DNA of 64,000 nucleotides from JAJDAH01 sp964487605 (GCA_964487605.1 CAZARU010000006.1:60899-124898); one strand, 5' to 3'. Shown: positions 41,680 through 51,228, counted from the first letter of the stretch. Notes: generated by a model not told the origin, from the sequence alone. Numbers and translations: made by a program.

Positions 41680-43655
41680 GCGTCGCCATCCGTAGCGCCA
41701 GGGGCTGCGCCACCGGCGCGTGCGACCTCCGTGGAGAGCCGCTCCCATTCGTTCACGTTCCGCTCGACCTCCGCGGCCAGTGCCCGCTCCCGACCCGCCA
41801 TCTTGCTCAATGCTTCCCAGTCCTCTCCCGGAGCCTGGCGCAGTCTAGCGCGAAGCTCCGAGAGTTGCTGCTCGCCCTGCTCCACGGCCCGCTCGAGCTC
41901 CTTCACGCGGCGTGTCTTTCGCTCGAACTCGCGTGCCGCACGTCGCTCGTCACGGCGCTTTCCGCCCGCGGTTCCTTCGTCTGCTCGAGCGCGGCGTCGC
42001 TCGCTCTCCTCACGCGCGCGTCGCTCCGCGTCGGCCTCGCTCGCGGCTCGTTCGCGCCGGACGAGCATCTCCTGGTAGTCGCGGTATCCCCCCTCGTACA
42101 CGTCCACCATGCCCTCGCCGATCGACAGAGTGCGCGTCGTCACGTTCTCGAGGAACCGGCGGTCGTGCGACACGAGGACGACGGTCCCTTCGAACCCGAC
42201 GAGTGCTTCTTCCAGGATCTCCGCGGCCGGTACGTCCAGGTGGTTGGTCGGCTCGTCCAGGAACAGGAGGTTCCGCGGTTCGAGCAGCAGCTTCGCCAGG
42301 GCGAGTCGGCTCCGCTCGCCGCCGGACAGGCTCGCCACCCGGCGGAACGGGTCGTCGCCCCAGAAGCGGAACCGAGCCAGGTAGCTCCGTGCGCCGTCCT
42401 CGTTGAAGTCTCCGCGTATGCTCCGAACCTCCGCGATGCAGCTCCTGGTCGCGTCCAGGGACCCCAGGTGCTGGTCGAAATACCCCTCGACCAGGTTCGT
42501 GCCCCGTCGGACGTGCCCCGTGTCCTCGGGCGAACCCTCGCCGGCCAGCAGGCGCAGCAGCGTCGTCTTGCCACTGCCGTTTCGGCCCACGACGCCGATG
42601 CGGTCGCCCCGGCGGATCAGGAGATCGAGCCCGGAGAAGAGCGTGCGCTCACCGCGGTCGGCGCCGAGGCCTTTGGCTTCGAGGACGATGTCGCCGCTCC
42701 TCGGAGCGGGCGCGAATCGGAATCGAACGCGGCCGGCGACGGCCCAGACGTCCTCGGGGCCCTCGACCCTGTCCAGCTTGTCGAGCATCTTGCGGCGCGC
42801 CTGCGCTTGTTTCGTCTTCTGTCCGGCGATGTTCCTGCGGATGAAGTCCTCGGTCTTCTCCACGAACGCGGCCTGCTGAGCCGCGAGCTCACGCTCGCGT
42901 TCGAGGTCCTCGGCGCGCGCCTCGTGGTACGCGCTGAACGCCAGGGGATATTCGCGGAGCTGCCGTCGGCCGAGCTCGAGCGTGGTGGGACAGACCGCGT
43001 CGAGGAACGCACGGTCGTGGGAGACGACGAGCGCCGCGGACCGCATCGACACGAGGTGTCGCTCGAGCCATTCGATGGTCTGAAGGTCCAGGTGGTTCGT
43101 CGGCTCGTCGAGGAGCAACAGATCGGGCTCCGTGGCGAGTACGACGCCGAGGCGCACGCGTCCTCGCTCTCCGCCCGAGAGGCTTTCCACGTGACGCTCC
43201 AGATCCTGGGTCGCGAACCCCAGCCGCGATGCGATGACCTCCACGCGGTGCTCCATCTCGTGTCCCCCGGCGTGCTGGTAGCGGTCGGTGAGATCGGCGA
43301 GGCGGTCGAGCACGTCGCGTTCTCCGCTGGCGGCCTCCACCTGAGCGGCGGCGAGGTCCTTCCGCAGCACCGTCAGTTCGGCGAACTCCGCGAGAAAGAC
43401 GTCGAGTACCGTTCCGTCCGCCGGCAGTTCGTGGCTCTGGCGGTAGTAGCCGACGCGGGCCTCCTTTCGCACGACGCACAGGCCCGAGTCGGCGGCGAGC
43501 TCGCCCGCGACGATTCGCAAGAGCGTGCTCTTTCCGGCGCCGTTCGGTGCGACCAGCGCGGCGCGCTCCCCGGGCTCCAGACGAAATGTGACGTCCGAGA
43601 AGAGCGCGTCTCCGGCGTACCCGAACGCGACGTTGCCGACCTGAAGAAGCGACAC
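41676..43655 (-). CDS. ABC-F family ATPase
   Basis: This 659-residue protein has two ABC domains and no membrane part, typical of ABC-F factors that act on the ribosome (EttA/Uup/YheS types). Walker A motifs are APNGAGKST and GRNGSGKTT. Two LSGGE signatures and two Walker-B LDEPTNHLD motifs are present. The inter-domain arm is about residues 230-290. The C-terminal about 110 residues are a charged coiled coil (ERRAREESERRRAR), as in Uup. The start is GTG. It is the first gene of an apparent operon with the thioredoxin-like lipoprotein. Confidence 0.94.
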   Translation of the reverse strand: MSLLQVGNVAFGYAGDALFSDVTFRLEPGERAALVAPNGAGKSTLLRIVAGELAADSGLCVVRKEARVGYYRQSHELPADGTVLDVFLAEFAELTVLRKDLAAAQVEAASGERDVLDRLADLTDRYQHAGGHEMEHRVEVIASRLGFATQDLERHVESLSGGERGRVRLGVVLATEPDLLLLDEPTNHLDLQTIEWLERHLVSMRSAALVVSHDRAFLDAVCPTTLELGRRQLREYPLAFSAYHEARAEDLERERELAAQQAAFVEKTEDFIRRNIAGQKTKQAQARRKMLDKLDRVEGPEDVWAVAGRVRFRFAPAPRSGDIVLEAKGLGADRGERTLFSGLDLLIRRGDRIGVVGRNGSGKTTLLRLLAGEGSPEDTGHVRRGTNLVEGYFDQHLGSLDATRSCIAEVRSIRGDFNEDGARSYLARFRFWGDDPFRRVASLSGGERSRLALAKLLLEPRNLLFLDEPTNHLDVPAAEILEEALVGFEGTVVLVSHDRRFLENVTTRTLSIGEGMVDVYEGGYRDYQEMLVRRERAASEADAERRAREESERRRARADEGTAGGKRRDERRAAREFERKTRRVKELERAVEQGEQQLSELRARLRQAPGEDWEALSKMAGRERALAAEVERNVNEWERLSTEVARAGGAAPGATDGDA

Positions 43656-43715
43656 GGGGCGGGACGTTTACCACCCGACAGCGCGAGTCGCAGCCCGGAT
43701 CGATGGTGCGTCGGC

Positions 43716-43736
43716 GCGGACCGCGCGCGGGTCCGC
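43716..43736 (-). terminator. stem-loop downstream of the pseudokinase gene
   Basis: GCGGACC pairs with GGTCCGC around a 7-nt loop, just past the stop codon of the gene at 43751-44794. There is no clear U-tract. Confidence 0.35.
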
Positions 43737-43750
43737 GTGCTGGCAGTCGG

Positions 43751-44794
43751 TCAGCGTTCGACAGCGCCCTCATTCACCGGCGCGGCGCCGCCCAGGGCGA
43801 GCGCCGCCGCGGCCGCCGCCGTGGCGATCACGACGACCGCGATCACCACGGCGAGCCGTGAGGGGAGGCGTCGCGCGTTCGCGGGGGCATCGACGGGGGG
43901 GGTCGAGGCGGGCGACGGTTCGTCGGGCGGCGGTGGCGGCGCCGCGCGCGGTGACGACATGGGCGCACCCTCGCTCCGCTCGTAGGAACGCCAGACGGCG
44001 CGCCGCATCTCGGCCGCGTTCGGGAAGCGATCGCGTGGGCGATACGCCATCGCCCTATCGACGCTCTGGACGACGTGCAGCGGGAGGTCCGGTCGCACAC
44101 TACCGAGCGACGGCGGCGCGTCGGCCATCGCCCGGCTGAGGCGACTGGTGGAGTCCGCGTCGTCGTGGGGTGGCGCACCCGTGAGCAAGGCGAACATCGT
44201 CGCCCCCACGGCCCAAACGTCGGTGCGCGCGTCCACCTCGCTCCAGCGCGCGCGCGCCTGTTCCGGGGCCCAGAACGCGGAAGCAAGGGTCGCCGCGCGG
44301 GGATCGTCCGGATCGTGCTCGCGAAGCGTCGAGGCGCCGAAGTCGAGGAGCTTGATGCCGCCGTCGATCGTCGCGAACACGTGGCTCGGCTTGACGCTGC
44401 CGTGGACGATGCCCCGCGCATGAACGGTGGCCAGCGCGTCGAGGATGGCCTCGGCGGTTCTCAGCACCTCTTCGAGGGTGAGTCGCCCCTCCCTGCGAAG
44501 GCGTTCGTCCAGTGTCTCCCCCTCCAGGAGCTCCATGGCGACCCACCCGCCGGCGGCATCCGTGCCCGTGGCGAAGACCCGTGCCACGGTCGGATGGTCG
44601 AAGTCCCTCACCCGCGCTTCGGCCTCGGCGAAGCGGCGTGCGGCTTCGGGAGTCGTCCCTGCGATCTTCAGGGCCACCCGCCGCCCTTCGAGGTCCGCCT
44701 CGAACACCGTCGCGAGATCGCCCGATCCGACCCAGCGCGCGACGCGGCACGCCCCTACGCGGGTGCCGATGAGGGACCGCGGATCACCATGCAT
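43751..44794 (-). CDS. membrane-tethered Ser/Thr kinase-fold protein, probable pseudokinase
   Basis: This 347-residue protein has a kinase fold at about 10-270 and one C-terminal membrane helix at about 313-340 (RLAVVIAVVVIATAAAAAALAL). The ATP Lys is kept (ALKI, K43) and DFG is present (151-153). The catalytic loop, however, reads HGSVKPSH instead of HRDLKPEN, so both the catalytic Asp (Ser133) and the metal-binding Asn (His138) are missing. The Gly loop is also altered (GSGDLATVF). It is most likely catalytically dead and acts as a binding or scaffold protein. The start is ATG. Confidence 0.88.
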   Translation of the reverse strand: MHGDPRSLIGTRVGACRVARWVGSGDLATVFEADLEGRRVALKIAGTTPEAARRFAEAEARVRDFDHPTVARVFATGTDAAGGWVAMELLEGETLDERLRREGRLTLEEVLRTAEAILDALATVHARGIVHGSVKPSHVFATIDGGIKLLDFGASTLREHDPDDPRAATLASAFWAPEQARARWSEVDARTDVWAVGATMFALLTGAPPHDDADSTSRLSRAMADAPPSLGSVRPDLPLHVVQSVDRAMAYRPRDRFPNAAEMRRAVWRSYERSEGAPMSSPRAAPPPPPDEPSPASTPPVDAPANARRLPSRLAVVIAVVVIATAAAAAALALGGAAPVNEGAVER

Positions 44795-44843
44795 GGGACA
44801 GGCCCGCGGGCAGCCGCTTCGTGAACATCGAGTCTCGCGCGGC

Positions 44844-45713
44844 TCAGGCTTCTTCGGGGGGGACCGAGTGGCGGGCGGGGCTCCGTACCCGCGAAGCGAC
44901 GGCGCGCGCGGTCTCGAAGAGCCCGATGGCCACGTAGAAAGAGGCCAGCCACACCAGGACGAACTGCGGCTTCGTGTAGCGAGCGACGACCACGGAGGAC
45001 CCGATGGCGAAGAGCACCAGCAGGACCGTGCCCGTGTTGAGGCGAAGGTCCTTGAAGGATCGGAAGCGAATGGACGAGACCATCAGGAGGCTCAGGGCGA
45101 TGGTCACGGCGAAGAGCGCACCGGTGTTCTGCTCCGCTCCGATGGCCCCGCCCACGGCGCTGTTCGCGAAAGCCAGTGCGATGAGGATCCCTGCCGCAGC
45201 GGGGATTGGCAGGCCCATGATGTAGCGCCCCGGCTTCGTCGGCGCTCCCGTCGCGCTCGAGCTGATCACGTTGAAGCGGGCAAGTCGTATGGCGCCGCAG
45301 GCCGTGAAGGAGAAGGCGGTGAGCAGGCCCGCCACCGGGTGGCGATAGAGGACCCACTGGTACACGAGCAGCGATGGGGCGACGCCGAACGAGACGATGT
45401 CGGCCAGGGAGTCGATCTGCAGGCCGAAAGCGCTCTGCGTGCGCGTCATGCGGGCGACTCGCCCATCGAGGAGGTCGAACAGCATCGCGAAGATCAGCAG
45501 GACCGCTGCCCGCGAGAAGTCCTCGATGCCCGCGTTCTCCTTGGCGCAGATGCGGATTGCGTTGAACCCGCAGAAGATGCTCGCCAGCGTGATGAGGTTC
45601 GGCAGCACGAAGAGCGTCTTTCGCAGCTCGAACTTTGCGATCGTGCGGACCCTCCTCTGGCTCCAGCGCACGCCCTCACGCTGCTTCCGCCTGCCTCTCC
45701 AGCGCACCGGCAC
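44844..45713 (-). CDS. pssA: CDP-diacylglycerol-serine O-phosphatidyltransferase
   Basis: This 289-residue membrane enzyme of the CDP-alcohol phosphotransferase family makes phosphatidylserine, the precursor of phosphatidylethanolamine. The signature D-x2-D-G-x2-A-R-x8-G-x3-D-x3-D is complete (FDLLDGRVARM, then FGLQIDSLAD). LPNLITLASIFCGF at the first helix is typical of PssA. About 7-8 hydrophobic segments are seen. The GTG start is uncertain: the first 25 residues are unusually basic and could be outside the gene. psd is not in the window. Confidence 0.92.
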   Translation of the reverse strand: MPVRWRGRRKQREGVRWSQRRVRTIAKFELRKTLFVLPNLITLASIFCGFNAIRICAKENAGIEDFSRAAVLLIFAMLFDLLDGRVARMTRTQSAFGLQIDSLADIVSFGVAPSLLVYQWVLYRHPVAGLLTAFSFTACGAIRLARFNVISSSATGAPTKPGRYIMGLPIPAAAGILIALAFANSAVGGAIGAEQNTGALFAVTIALSLLMVSSIRFRSFKDLRLNTGTVLLVLFAIGSSVVVARYTKPQFVLVWLASFYVAIGLFETARAVASRVRSPARHSVPPEEA

Positions 45714-45814
45714 GACGTTTCGATAAGTAGCCCGCTCCGCGAGAGCCGTCCAGCGCGCGGTCGGCGGGGAGAATGTTGGCCCCGGGGGTCACGGTTTCCT
45801 ACGATTCCCGGCGG

Positions 45815-46360
45815 ATGCGTAGAGCGTTTCCCACCTTCCGCCTGGCGGCCTCCCGCCTCTGCGTTCTCGGCTTGCTCACCATCGCGCCGGTCGCGATGGG
45901 GTGCTCCGGTGACGGTGACGCCACCAAGAAGCGACTCGCGAAGCTACAGGACGAGGTCAACAAGCTTCAAGGCCAGCAGGATCTGTTCGAGGATCGAGTT
46001 GCGGGCCTCGAGGCGCAGCTTCGCGCGGGTGGTCAGTCCCGGCGCGACGAGCCCCGGGCGCCCCTCGCGGACGAGCGGCCGCGGCTCAAGGTCGTTCGCC
46101 TCGGCCCGGCGGGGGGCAACGCGGACCCCGACGGTGCCGCCCAGGCGCCTGCGGCGGAAGCCGGCCCGGTCGCGGTCGCCACGCCGCCAGCGGAGGCCGC
46201 CGACGAGTCGGCGCCCCGTCCGGTCCTCCGCGCCCGAGGCGCCACGGTGATGGAGATCGACGGAGACGAACCTCGGGCCGAGGAGCAAGGTGCTCGACGG
46301 GCGCCTCCCGCCGGCGTGGGTCAACATGGTGGGTCCGGTCGCGCCAGGGCGCGGCGCTGA
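45815..46360 (+). CDS. lipoprotein with short coiled coil
   Basis: This 181-residue exported protein has a lipobox (APVAMGC) near residue 30. Residues about 35-65 form a coiled coil (KKRLAKLQDEVNKLQ, QDLFEDRVAGLEAQL) like CpoB/YbgF N-termini. The rest is Ala/Pro/Arg-rich, low in complexity. The next gene, a LysM protein, begins 8 bp after its stop, so both act together at the cell wall. The ATG at 45815 is chosen because the signal peptide follows directly; an ATG at 45773 is less likely. Confidence 0.75.
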   Translation: MRRAFPTFRLAASRLCVLGLLTIAPVAMGCSGDGDATKKRLAKLQDEVNKLQGQQDLFEDRVAGLEAQLRAGGQSRRDEPRAPLADERPRLKVVRLGPAGGNADPDGAAQAPAAEAGPVAVATPPAEAADESAPRPVLRARGATVMEIDGDEPRAEEQGARRAPPAGVGQHGGSGRARARR

Positions 46361-46368
46361 GGGAGGCC

Positions 46369-47784
46369 ATGAGTCATCGATCGATTCGCCAGTCCACAGC
46401 GGCCGGTTGCGCCGCGCTCCTCGTCGCTGCGGGGGCCCTCGGGCAGGAGGTGGGAGGCGGCGAAGGCTCGGGCGCCGGACAGGGCGACTCGTCGGGAGGG
46501 CAGAGCGTCACCGTCCCGGGCGGGTCGGGAAGCGGCTCGCCCACCGTCATCACCTTCACACCCGGCTCGACGACCACGACGACCACGACCACGCCGCCGG
46601 TCGGCTACCCGGCGCCCGGCACCGAGCTGGAAGGCCATCTGCCCTCGAGCTCCCGCGCCATCACGGACACGTCGCGGTCGAGCGACGGCTTCGACCTGAA
46701 CCGCGGTGGAGCAGGTGCGCCCACCGTGCACGGCGACCGAAACGCCTCGTTCGTGCTCACGGGCAAGCAGTCGACGGTGCCGCCGATTCACGTCGTGAAG
46801 AAGGGCGACACGCTCTGGGATCTCTGCGGCAACTACTACGGCAACTCGTGGCAGTGGCCGAGGGTCTGGAGCTACAACCCCCAGATCCAGAACCCGCACT
46901 GGATCTATCCGGGCGATCAGGTGCGCATGCGGCCCGGGACGGCGGTGAAGAGCTCCGCCGCGCTCTCCGAGGACGGTCGAGGTGGCGGCTTCGTCGATAG
47001 GCGCGCGCTCGTGCCAGCGAACACCGTCTTCCTGCGCAACCAAGGCTACATCGACGATCCCAAGAGAGACGTGTGGGGCGAACTCGTCGGATCCCGCGAG
47101 GACCAGATGCTCCTCAGCGATGGGAACAACGTCTACATGATCCTGCGACCGGGCGTCGACGTCCGCCTCGGACAGCTCCTGACCGTCTTCCGATCCGTTC
47201 GGACGCCACGGGCCGCGGGAGGCAACCGGAAGGTTCGAGGGGAGATCGTCAAGCTGCTCGGCTCGGTGAAGGTCGATCAGTGGGATCCACGCACGCGCAT
47301 CGCGCGCGGGAAGATCGTCGAGTCCCTCGACGTCATCGAGCGCGGCGCGAAGGTGGCCCCCCTGGGGCGTCGCTTCGACGTCGTGCCGCCCCGCCGCAAC
47401 GACGTGAACCTCAAGGCCCGCGTGCTGACGAGCGTCTACCCTCACGTCTTCATGGCCGCCAACCAGCTCGTGTTCATCGACCGCGGATCCGTCGATGGAC
47501 TGGAACCCGGCAATCGTCTCTTCATCGTCAAGAAGGGCGACACGTGGCGCCGTTCGCTCAAGACGTCCGCCCGCTCCGCCCGCGAGCGCGTCCGTACGGA
47601 CGTCCCCGAGAGCGTGGTGGTCGAGACGACGCCGCTCCACGGGGACGAGCGGCGTTTTCCGGAGGAGATCATCGGGGAGCTTCGCGTGCTCCGCACGCGC
47701 GAGCACACCAGCGTCGCGCTCGTCACCGTGTCCCATCGAGAGATCTCCGTCGGAGATCGCGCCATCGCGAAGAAGGGTTACTGA
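46369..47784 (+). CDS. LysM-domain cell-wall-binding protein
   Basis: This 471-residue exported protein has a signal peptide in its first 25 residues, then a Gly/Ser/Thr-rich linker to about 135. A single LysM domain (about 140-188) follows: IHVVKKGDTLWDLCGNYYGN, then WPRVWSYNPQIQNPHWIYPGDQV. LysM binds peptidoglycan or chitin-like glycans. The remaining 280 residues form an unassigned domain, partly repeating the pattern (GNRLFIVKKGDTWRR) but without a full second LysM. It has a strong GGGAGG ribosome-binding site and is in an operon with the upstream coiled-coil lipoprotein. Confidence 0.88.
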   Translation: MSHRSIRQSTAAGCAALLVAAGALGQEVGGGEGSGAGQGDSSGGQSVTVPGGSGSGSPTVITFTPGSTTTTTTTTPPVGYPAPGTELEGHLPSSSRAITDTSRSSDGFDLNRGGAGAPTVHGDRNASFVLTGKQSTVPPIHVVKKGDTLWDLCGNYYGNSWQWPRVWSYNPQIQNPHWIYPGDQVRMRPGTAVKSSAALSEDGRGGGFVDRRALVPANTVFLRNQGYIDDPKRDVWGELVGSREDQMLLSDGNNVYMILRPGVDVRLGQLLTVFRSVRTPRAAGGNRKVRGEIVKLLGSVKVDQWDPRTRIARGKIVESLDVIERGAKVAPLGRRFDVVPPRRNDVNLKARVLTSVYPHVFMAANQLVFIDRGSVDGLEPGNRLFIVKKGDTWRRSLKTSARSARERVRTDVPESVVVETTPLHGDERRFPEEIIGELRVLRTREHTSVALVTVSHREISVGDRAIAKKGY

Positions 47785-47853
47785 GCCCCTGACGACGAGC
47801 GGTGAGCGGCGCAGCCGCCGCTTTCGGTGCGACCACGAAGCTGGCCCCGCCGG

Positions 47854-48495
47854 TCACGTGCCCCCGCCCTCTTCCAGCGCTTCCGTCCGATAGGCCAGAT
47901 CGACGCGCACGCGCGTGTAAGTGTGAAATCGATGCTGCATGCGCAGTACCGCGTCGAGGGCGGCGTCGCGGGAGAGGCCCCGCGCCCGCGCCGCGTCGAG
48001 GACTCGAGCCACGGCGTCGCGCGCGTCCGCCGGGTGGAACACCGTGCCCGGTAGCATGGCGCAGCCGTCCAGGGTCCCCAGCAGGCGACCCTGGCAGAGC
48101 GGGGAGTCGCGTCCGGCGCCGAGCGTGAGCTCTCGCCCCACGTCGTCCTTTCCGAGGATCACGAACACCCCGGCGCCCCACAGGTCTCGGGCCAGGAGCA
48201 CGCCGTCCTCGGCCGAGAGCTCGAACACCCCGCGCTGGGATCGGGCGAGATCACGCGCCAGCTCCCGCTCCGAAGGGTCGTCGAGAAGTTCCGCGAGCTC
48301 GACGGCGAGCCCTCCGGCGACGAGGTGGTCTTCCCAGGCCGCTCGGTCTCGCGCTCCAGCCTCGGGGTGGTCGGGCTCGAACCTTCCGCAGCGCACGTCG
48401 AAGGCGGTGCGGAGCGCGCGCACGCGTGCCTCGTAGCGTTCCGAGGCCGCACGCGCCACGAGCTCCTCGTAGACGGCGTTCAGGAAGGGCGTCAC
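47854..48495 (-). CDS. conserved-looking hypothetical protein
   Basis: This 213-residue soluble protein has no signal peptide or membrane segment. Segments such as DLWGAGVFVILGKDD, and a region with GAGRDSPLCQGRLLG, look like a real globular domain, but I recognise no family. The GTG at 48495 is chosen because codon use changes upstream, where the frame overlaps the divergent gene. It converges with the LysM gene (69-bp gap). Confidence 0.6.
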   Translation of the reverse strand: MTPFLNAVYEELVARAASERYEARVRALRTAFDVRCGRFEPDHPEAGARDRAAWEDHLVAGGLAVELAELLDDPSERELARDLARSQRGVFELSAEDGVLLARDLWGAGVFVILGKDDVGRELTLGAGRDSPLCQGRLLGTLDGCAMLPGTVFHPADARDAVARVLDAARARGLSRDAALDAVLRMQHRFHTYTRVRVDLAYRTEALEEGGGT

Positions 48496-48606
48496 GGGCG
48501 CACTCTGTGCCCCGCGGGCGGTTCGTCGCAAGGAATCGGCGGCGGCGCCGCCGTCGCGTGCCGCCTTTGGTGATGCTCCAGCGGGCGCGCTAGGATCGCC
48601 GCCGCG

Positions 48607-49038
48607 ATGGCCAAGAACCGCGTGTTCTTCCCCCAGGAAGCCCTCGACGAGTGGATCCACCACGAGCGCGTCGACTTTCGCGGGAGCGACCTGGTCATTC
48701 GCGGCGAGGGGCGCCGCTATCGGGTCCTGGAGGCCGTCCGGGTGCTCGCCGAGGTGAGCGGCGCGGGAGATGCGCACGAACTGACCGGCAAGGTGAAGTC
48801 CGTCGCCTTCCTCACGGAGCTCGGCGCGGAGCTGCTCGGCTCGAGCATGATCATCGGCGACCTGGCGTACGAGGTCGTTCCCGGGTTCGCCGGCGCGCCG
48901 GTGGGCGCCTTCTCCGAGCACCTGGGCGACCCCGCGCGCTCCAGGAACCTCGCACAGTCGAGTGGACTCGTCGTGCGCGAGAAGCCGCGGAGCGACGAAG
49001 ACCTGCTCGCGCAGTACCTGCTGCAGAACCTCGAATGA
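48607..49038 (+). CDS. hypothetical protein at head of the hem operon
   Basis: This 143-residue soluble protein begins MAKNRVFFPQEALDEW. It has no membrane segment or known domain; the central part (VKSVAFLTELGAELLGSSMIIGD) reads like an alpha/beta fold of a cytosolic protein. One base separates its stop from hemX, so it heads the hemX-hemA-hemC-lpxK operon and may have a role tied to it. A -10-like TAGGAT ends 10 nt before the ATG and there is no clear Shine-Dalgarno. Confidence 0.75.
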   Translation: MAKNRVFFPQEALDEWIHHERVDFRGSDLVIRGEGRRYRVLEAVRVLAEVSGAGDAHELTGKVKSVAFLTELGAELLGSSMIIGDLAYEVVPGFAGAPVGAFSEHLGDPARSRNLAQSSGLVVREKPRSDEDLLAQYLLQNLE

Positions 49039-49039
49039 G

Positions 49040-49852
49040 ATGGACCAGCTTGCCGGCCTCTCCTTCCAGCTCGGCGTCGTGGCGTACTCCGTGGCGGCGA
49101 CGCTCTACTTCGTCGACCTGGCGCGGCGCGACGGCTCCGCGCAGGCGGCCCGGTGGGCGCCGTGGGTCCTCGGCGTCGGTGCCGGTCTCCACGCCGCCCA
49201 CGTCGTCGCGTCGAGCAGGGCGGCGGGTGCGTCTCCGTTCGAGTCGCTCCATTTCGCGCTGAGCCTGTCCGCGCTCCTCGTCGTGGGCGTCTACCTCGTG
49301 CTCCGGCTCCGGGTGCGCGTCCACGCGCTCGGCGCGTTCGTCTCGCCCATCGCGCTCACGTTCCTCGTCGGCGCGCAGTTCGTGCGCGTGCCCGGGCAGC
49401 CCTCCGAGTTCCCCGGAGCGCTCCTCGCCATCCACGTGACCGCGAACGTGCTCGGCATCGGCTTCTTCCTGCTCGCCGGCGGTACCAGCGTCTTCTACCT
49501 GATCCAGGAGCGCCGCCTGAAGGCGAAGCGCTTCGGGTCGCTGTCGGCGCGCCTGCCCCCCCTCGACGCGCTCGACACGACGGAGCATCGCCTGCTGCTC
49601 GCGGGGTTCCCGTTGCTCACCGTCGGCATCGCCACCGGTGCGCTGTGGGCCGGGCGCATCGAGGATGGGACCCAGGTGGCCCGTTCGCTCCTCGCGTACT
49701 CCACGTGGGTGCTCGTGGCGCTCGTGCTCGTGTTGCGCGCGGTCGCCGGGTGGCGCGGCCGGCGAGCCGCCTACGGCACCCTGGCGGGCGTCCTGTGCGT
49801 GCTGCTGGTGGTCCTCGTGTACGTCGTGCGACCGGGCGGGGGCGGCTCGTGA
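49040..49852 (+). CDS. HemX-like cytochrome c assembly membrane protein
   Basis: This 270-residue integral membrane protein has about eight helices and no soluble domain. Family: CcsA/CcmC/HemX haem-handling proteins, by the order of helices and the conserved segments LHAAHVVAS, IHVTANVLGIGFFLLAGG and the short final helices. HemX lies next to hemA in many bacteria and can affect the glutamyl-tRNA reductase level. Here it overlaps hemA by 4 nt (GTGA), so they are coupled. The exact role (haem transport or regulation) is inferred. Confidence 0.82.
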   Translation: MDQLAGLSFQLGVVAYSVAATLYFVDLARRDGSAQAARWAPWVLGVGAGLHAAHVVASSRAAGASPFESLHFALSLSALLVVGVYLVLRLRVRVHALGAFVSPIALTFLVGAQFVRVPGQPSEFPGALLAIHVTANVLGIGFFLLAGGTSVFYLIQERRLKAKRFGSLSARLPPLDALDTTEHRLLLAGFPLLTVGIATGALWAGRIEDGTQVARSLLAYSTWVLVALVLVLRAVAGWRGRRAAYGTLAGVLCVLLVVLVYVVRPGGGGS

Positions 49853-51228
49853 TCGTCGTCGTCGGGCTCTCGCACAAGACCGCTTCCATCGCCGTCCGGG
49901 AGCGAGCCGCGGTCGCCGAGGACCGCGTGGCTCGGTTGCTGGCGAGCGTGATCGAGCGTCCCGCCGTGTCGGAGGCGCTGATCGTCTCGACGTGCAATCG
50001 CGTCGAGCTCGTCGTCGCCTCCCCTCGTGGCACACCGACGCGTCAGGCGGCCGACGCCGCGCTCGCGGCGCTCTGCGACGGTTCACCGGGCCTCGCTCGG
50101 CATTTCTACGTCCACGAGGGACATGCGGCCATGCGACACCTCTTTCGTGTCGCGGCCTCTCTCGATTCGATGGTCGTGGGCGAGCCGCAGATCCTCGGCC
50201 AGGTGAAGGCGGCTTTCGACGCAGCCCGAGCTGCGCACACGGTGGGGCCGGTGCTGAACGGCGCCATCCCTCGGGCCATCCGGACGGCGAAGCGCGTTCG
50301 TACGGAGACCGCGGTGGGGCAAGGGCAGGTCTCCGTCCCGAGCATCGCCGTCGACCTCGCGCGACAGATCTTCGGCGACGATCTCCGGGGTCGTGTCGCC
50401 ACGCTGGTGGGCTCTGGTGAGATGGCGGAGAACGTCGCGAAGCTGCTCGCCCAGGCCGGGGCGCGGCTCTGCATCGTGGGCAGGAACGAAGAGCGCTCGA
50501 AGGCCATCGCGGCGTCCGTCGGCGGAGCGGCCCGCGGCCTGTCGGAGCTGCCGACCTCCCTGGTCGAGTCCGACGTGGTGGTGACGAGCACCAGCGCCCC
50601 GGGCCACGTCGTGACGCGCGAAGCCGTGGAGGCCGCGCGCCGCGCCCGGCGGGGCCGGAGCCTGTTCCTCGTCGACCTGGCGGTGCCCCGGGACGTCGAT
50701 CCGCGCCTCGACGGGGTCGACGGGGTCTTCCTGTACAACGTGGACGACCTCTCGCGGGTGGTCGCCGAGACCGCTGCGGTGCGCGAGCGAGAGGCGGCGC
50801 GCGCGGAAGAGATCGTCCTTCAGGAACTTGCGGGCTGGGACAGGTGGACGGAGTCGCGGGAGGTCGCTCCGGCGATCGTCGCCCTTCGGGAACGCTTCAA
50901 GGGCCACCTCGGGGCCGAGGTGGAGCGCACTTTGAAGGGACGTCTCCGGCACCTGGGGGCGGAGGACCGCGACGCTCTCGAGCGCATGGCCGAGGCGATC
51001 GTGAACAAGCTGCTGCACGAGCCCAGCGTGCGGTTGCGGCAGCTCGGCGCGGACGCCGACCACGCGATTGCCCTGCTGGAGGATCTGTTCGCGCTCGACG
51101 TCGGCGGTGGCGGAGGGGGCGACGAGGACGCCGAAGCGACGTCGTCCGACGACGCGGACGACGGTGCCCCGGCGACTTCGCCTGACGGTGAAGTCGAAGG
51201 ACGCGAGCTGGGCGGCGGAACGAGATGA
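49849..51228 (+). CDS. hemA: glutamyl-tRNA reductase
   Basis: HemA reduces Glu-tRNA to glutamate-1-semialdehyde, the first committed step of C5 tetrapyrrole synthesis; HemL in this window takes the product. It has 459 residues. The catalytic Cys is C49 in VSTCNRVEL. The N-terminus GLSHKTASIAVRE, VGEPQILGQ and the NADPH motif LVGSGEMAENV are all present. An acidic, Gly/Ser-rich tail of about 45 residues exceeds the normal end. The start is GTG, overlapping hemX (GTGA); the stop overlaps hemC (ATGA). Confidence 0.97.
   Translation: MIVVVGLSHKTASIAVRERAAVAEDRVARLLASVIERPAVSEALIVSTCNRVELVVASPRGTPTRQAADAALAALCDGSPGLARHFYVHEGHAAMRHLFRVAASLDSMVVGEPQILGQVKAAFDAARAAHTVGPVLNGAIPRAIRTAKRVRTETAVGQGQVSVPSIAVDLARQIFGDDLRGRVATLVGSGEMAENVAKLLAQAGARLCIVGRNEERSKAIAASVGGAARGLSELPTSLVESDVVVTSTSAPGHVVTREAVEAARRARRGRSLFLVDLAVPRDVDPRLDGVDGVFLYNVDDLSRVVAETAAVREREAARAEEIVLQELAGWDRWTESREVAPAIVALRERFKGHLGAEVERTLKGRLRHLGAEDRDALERMAEAIVNKLLHEPSVRLRQLGADADHAIALLEDLFALDVGGGGGGDEDAEATSSDDADDGAPATSPDGEVEGRELGGGTR

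Noticed and set aside
41865..43985. A 706-codon open frame opposite the ABC-F gene
   Set aside because: The minus strand has two complete ABC domains. The plus-strand frame is a high-GC shadow without motifs.
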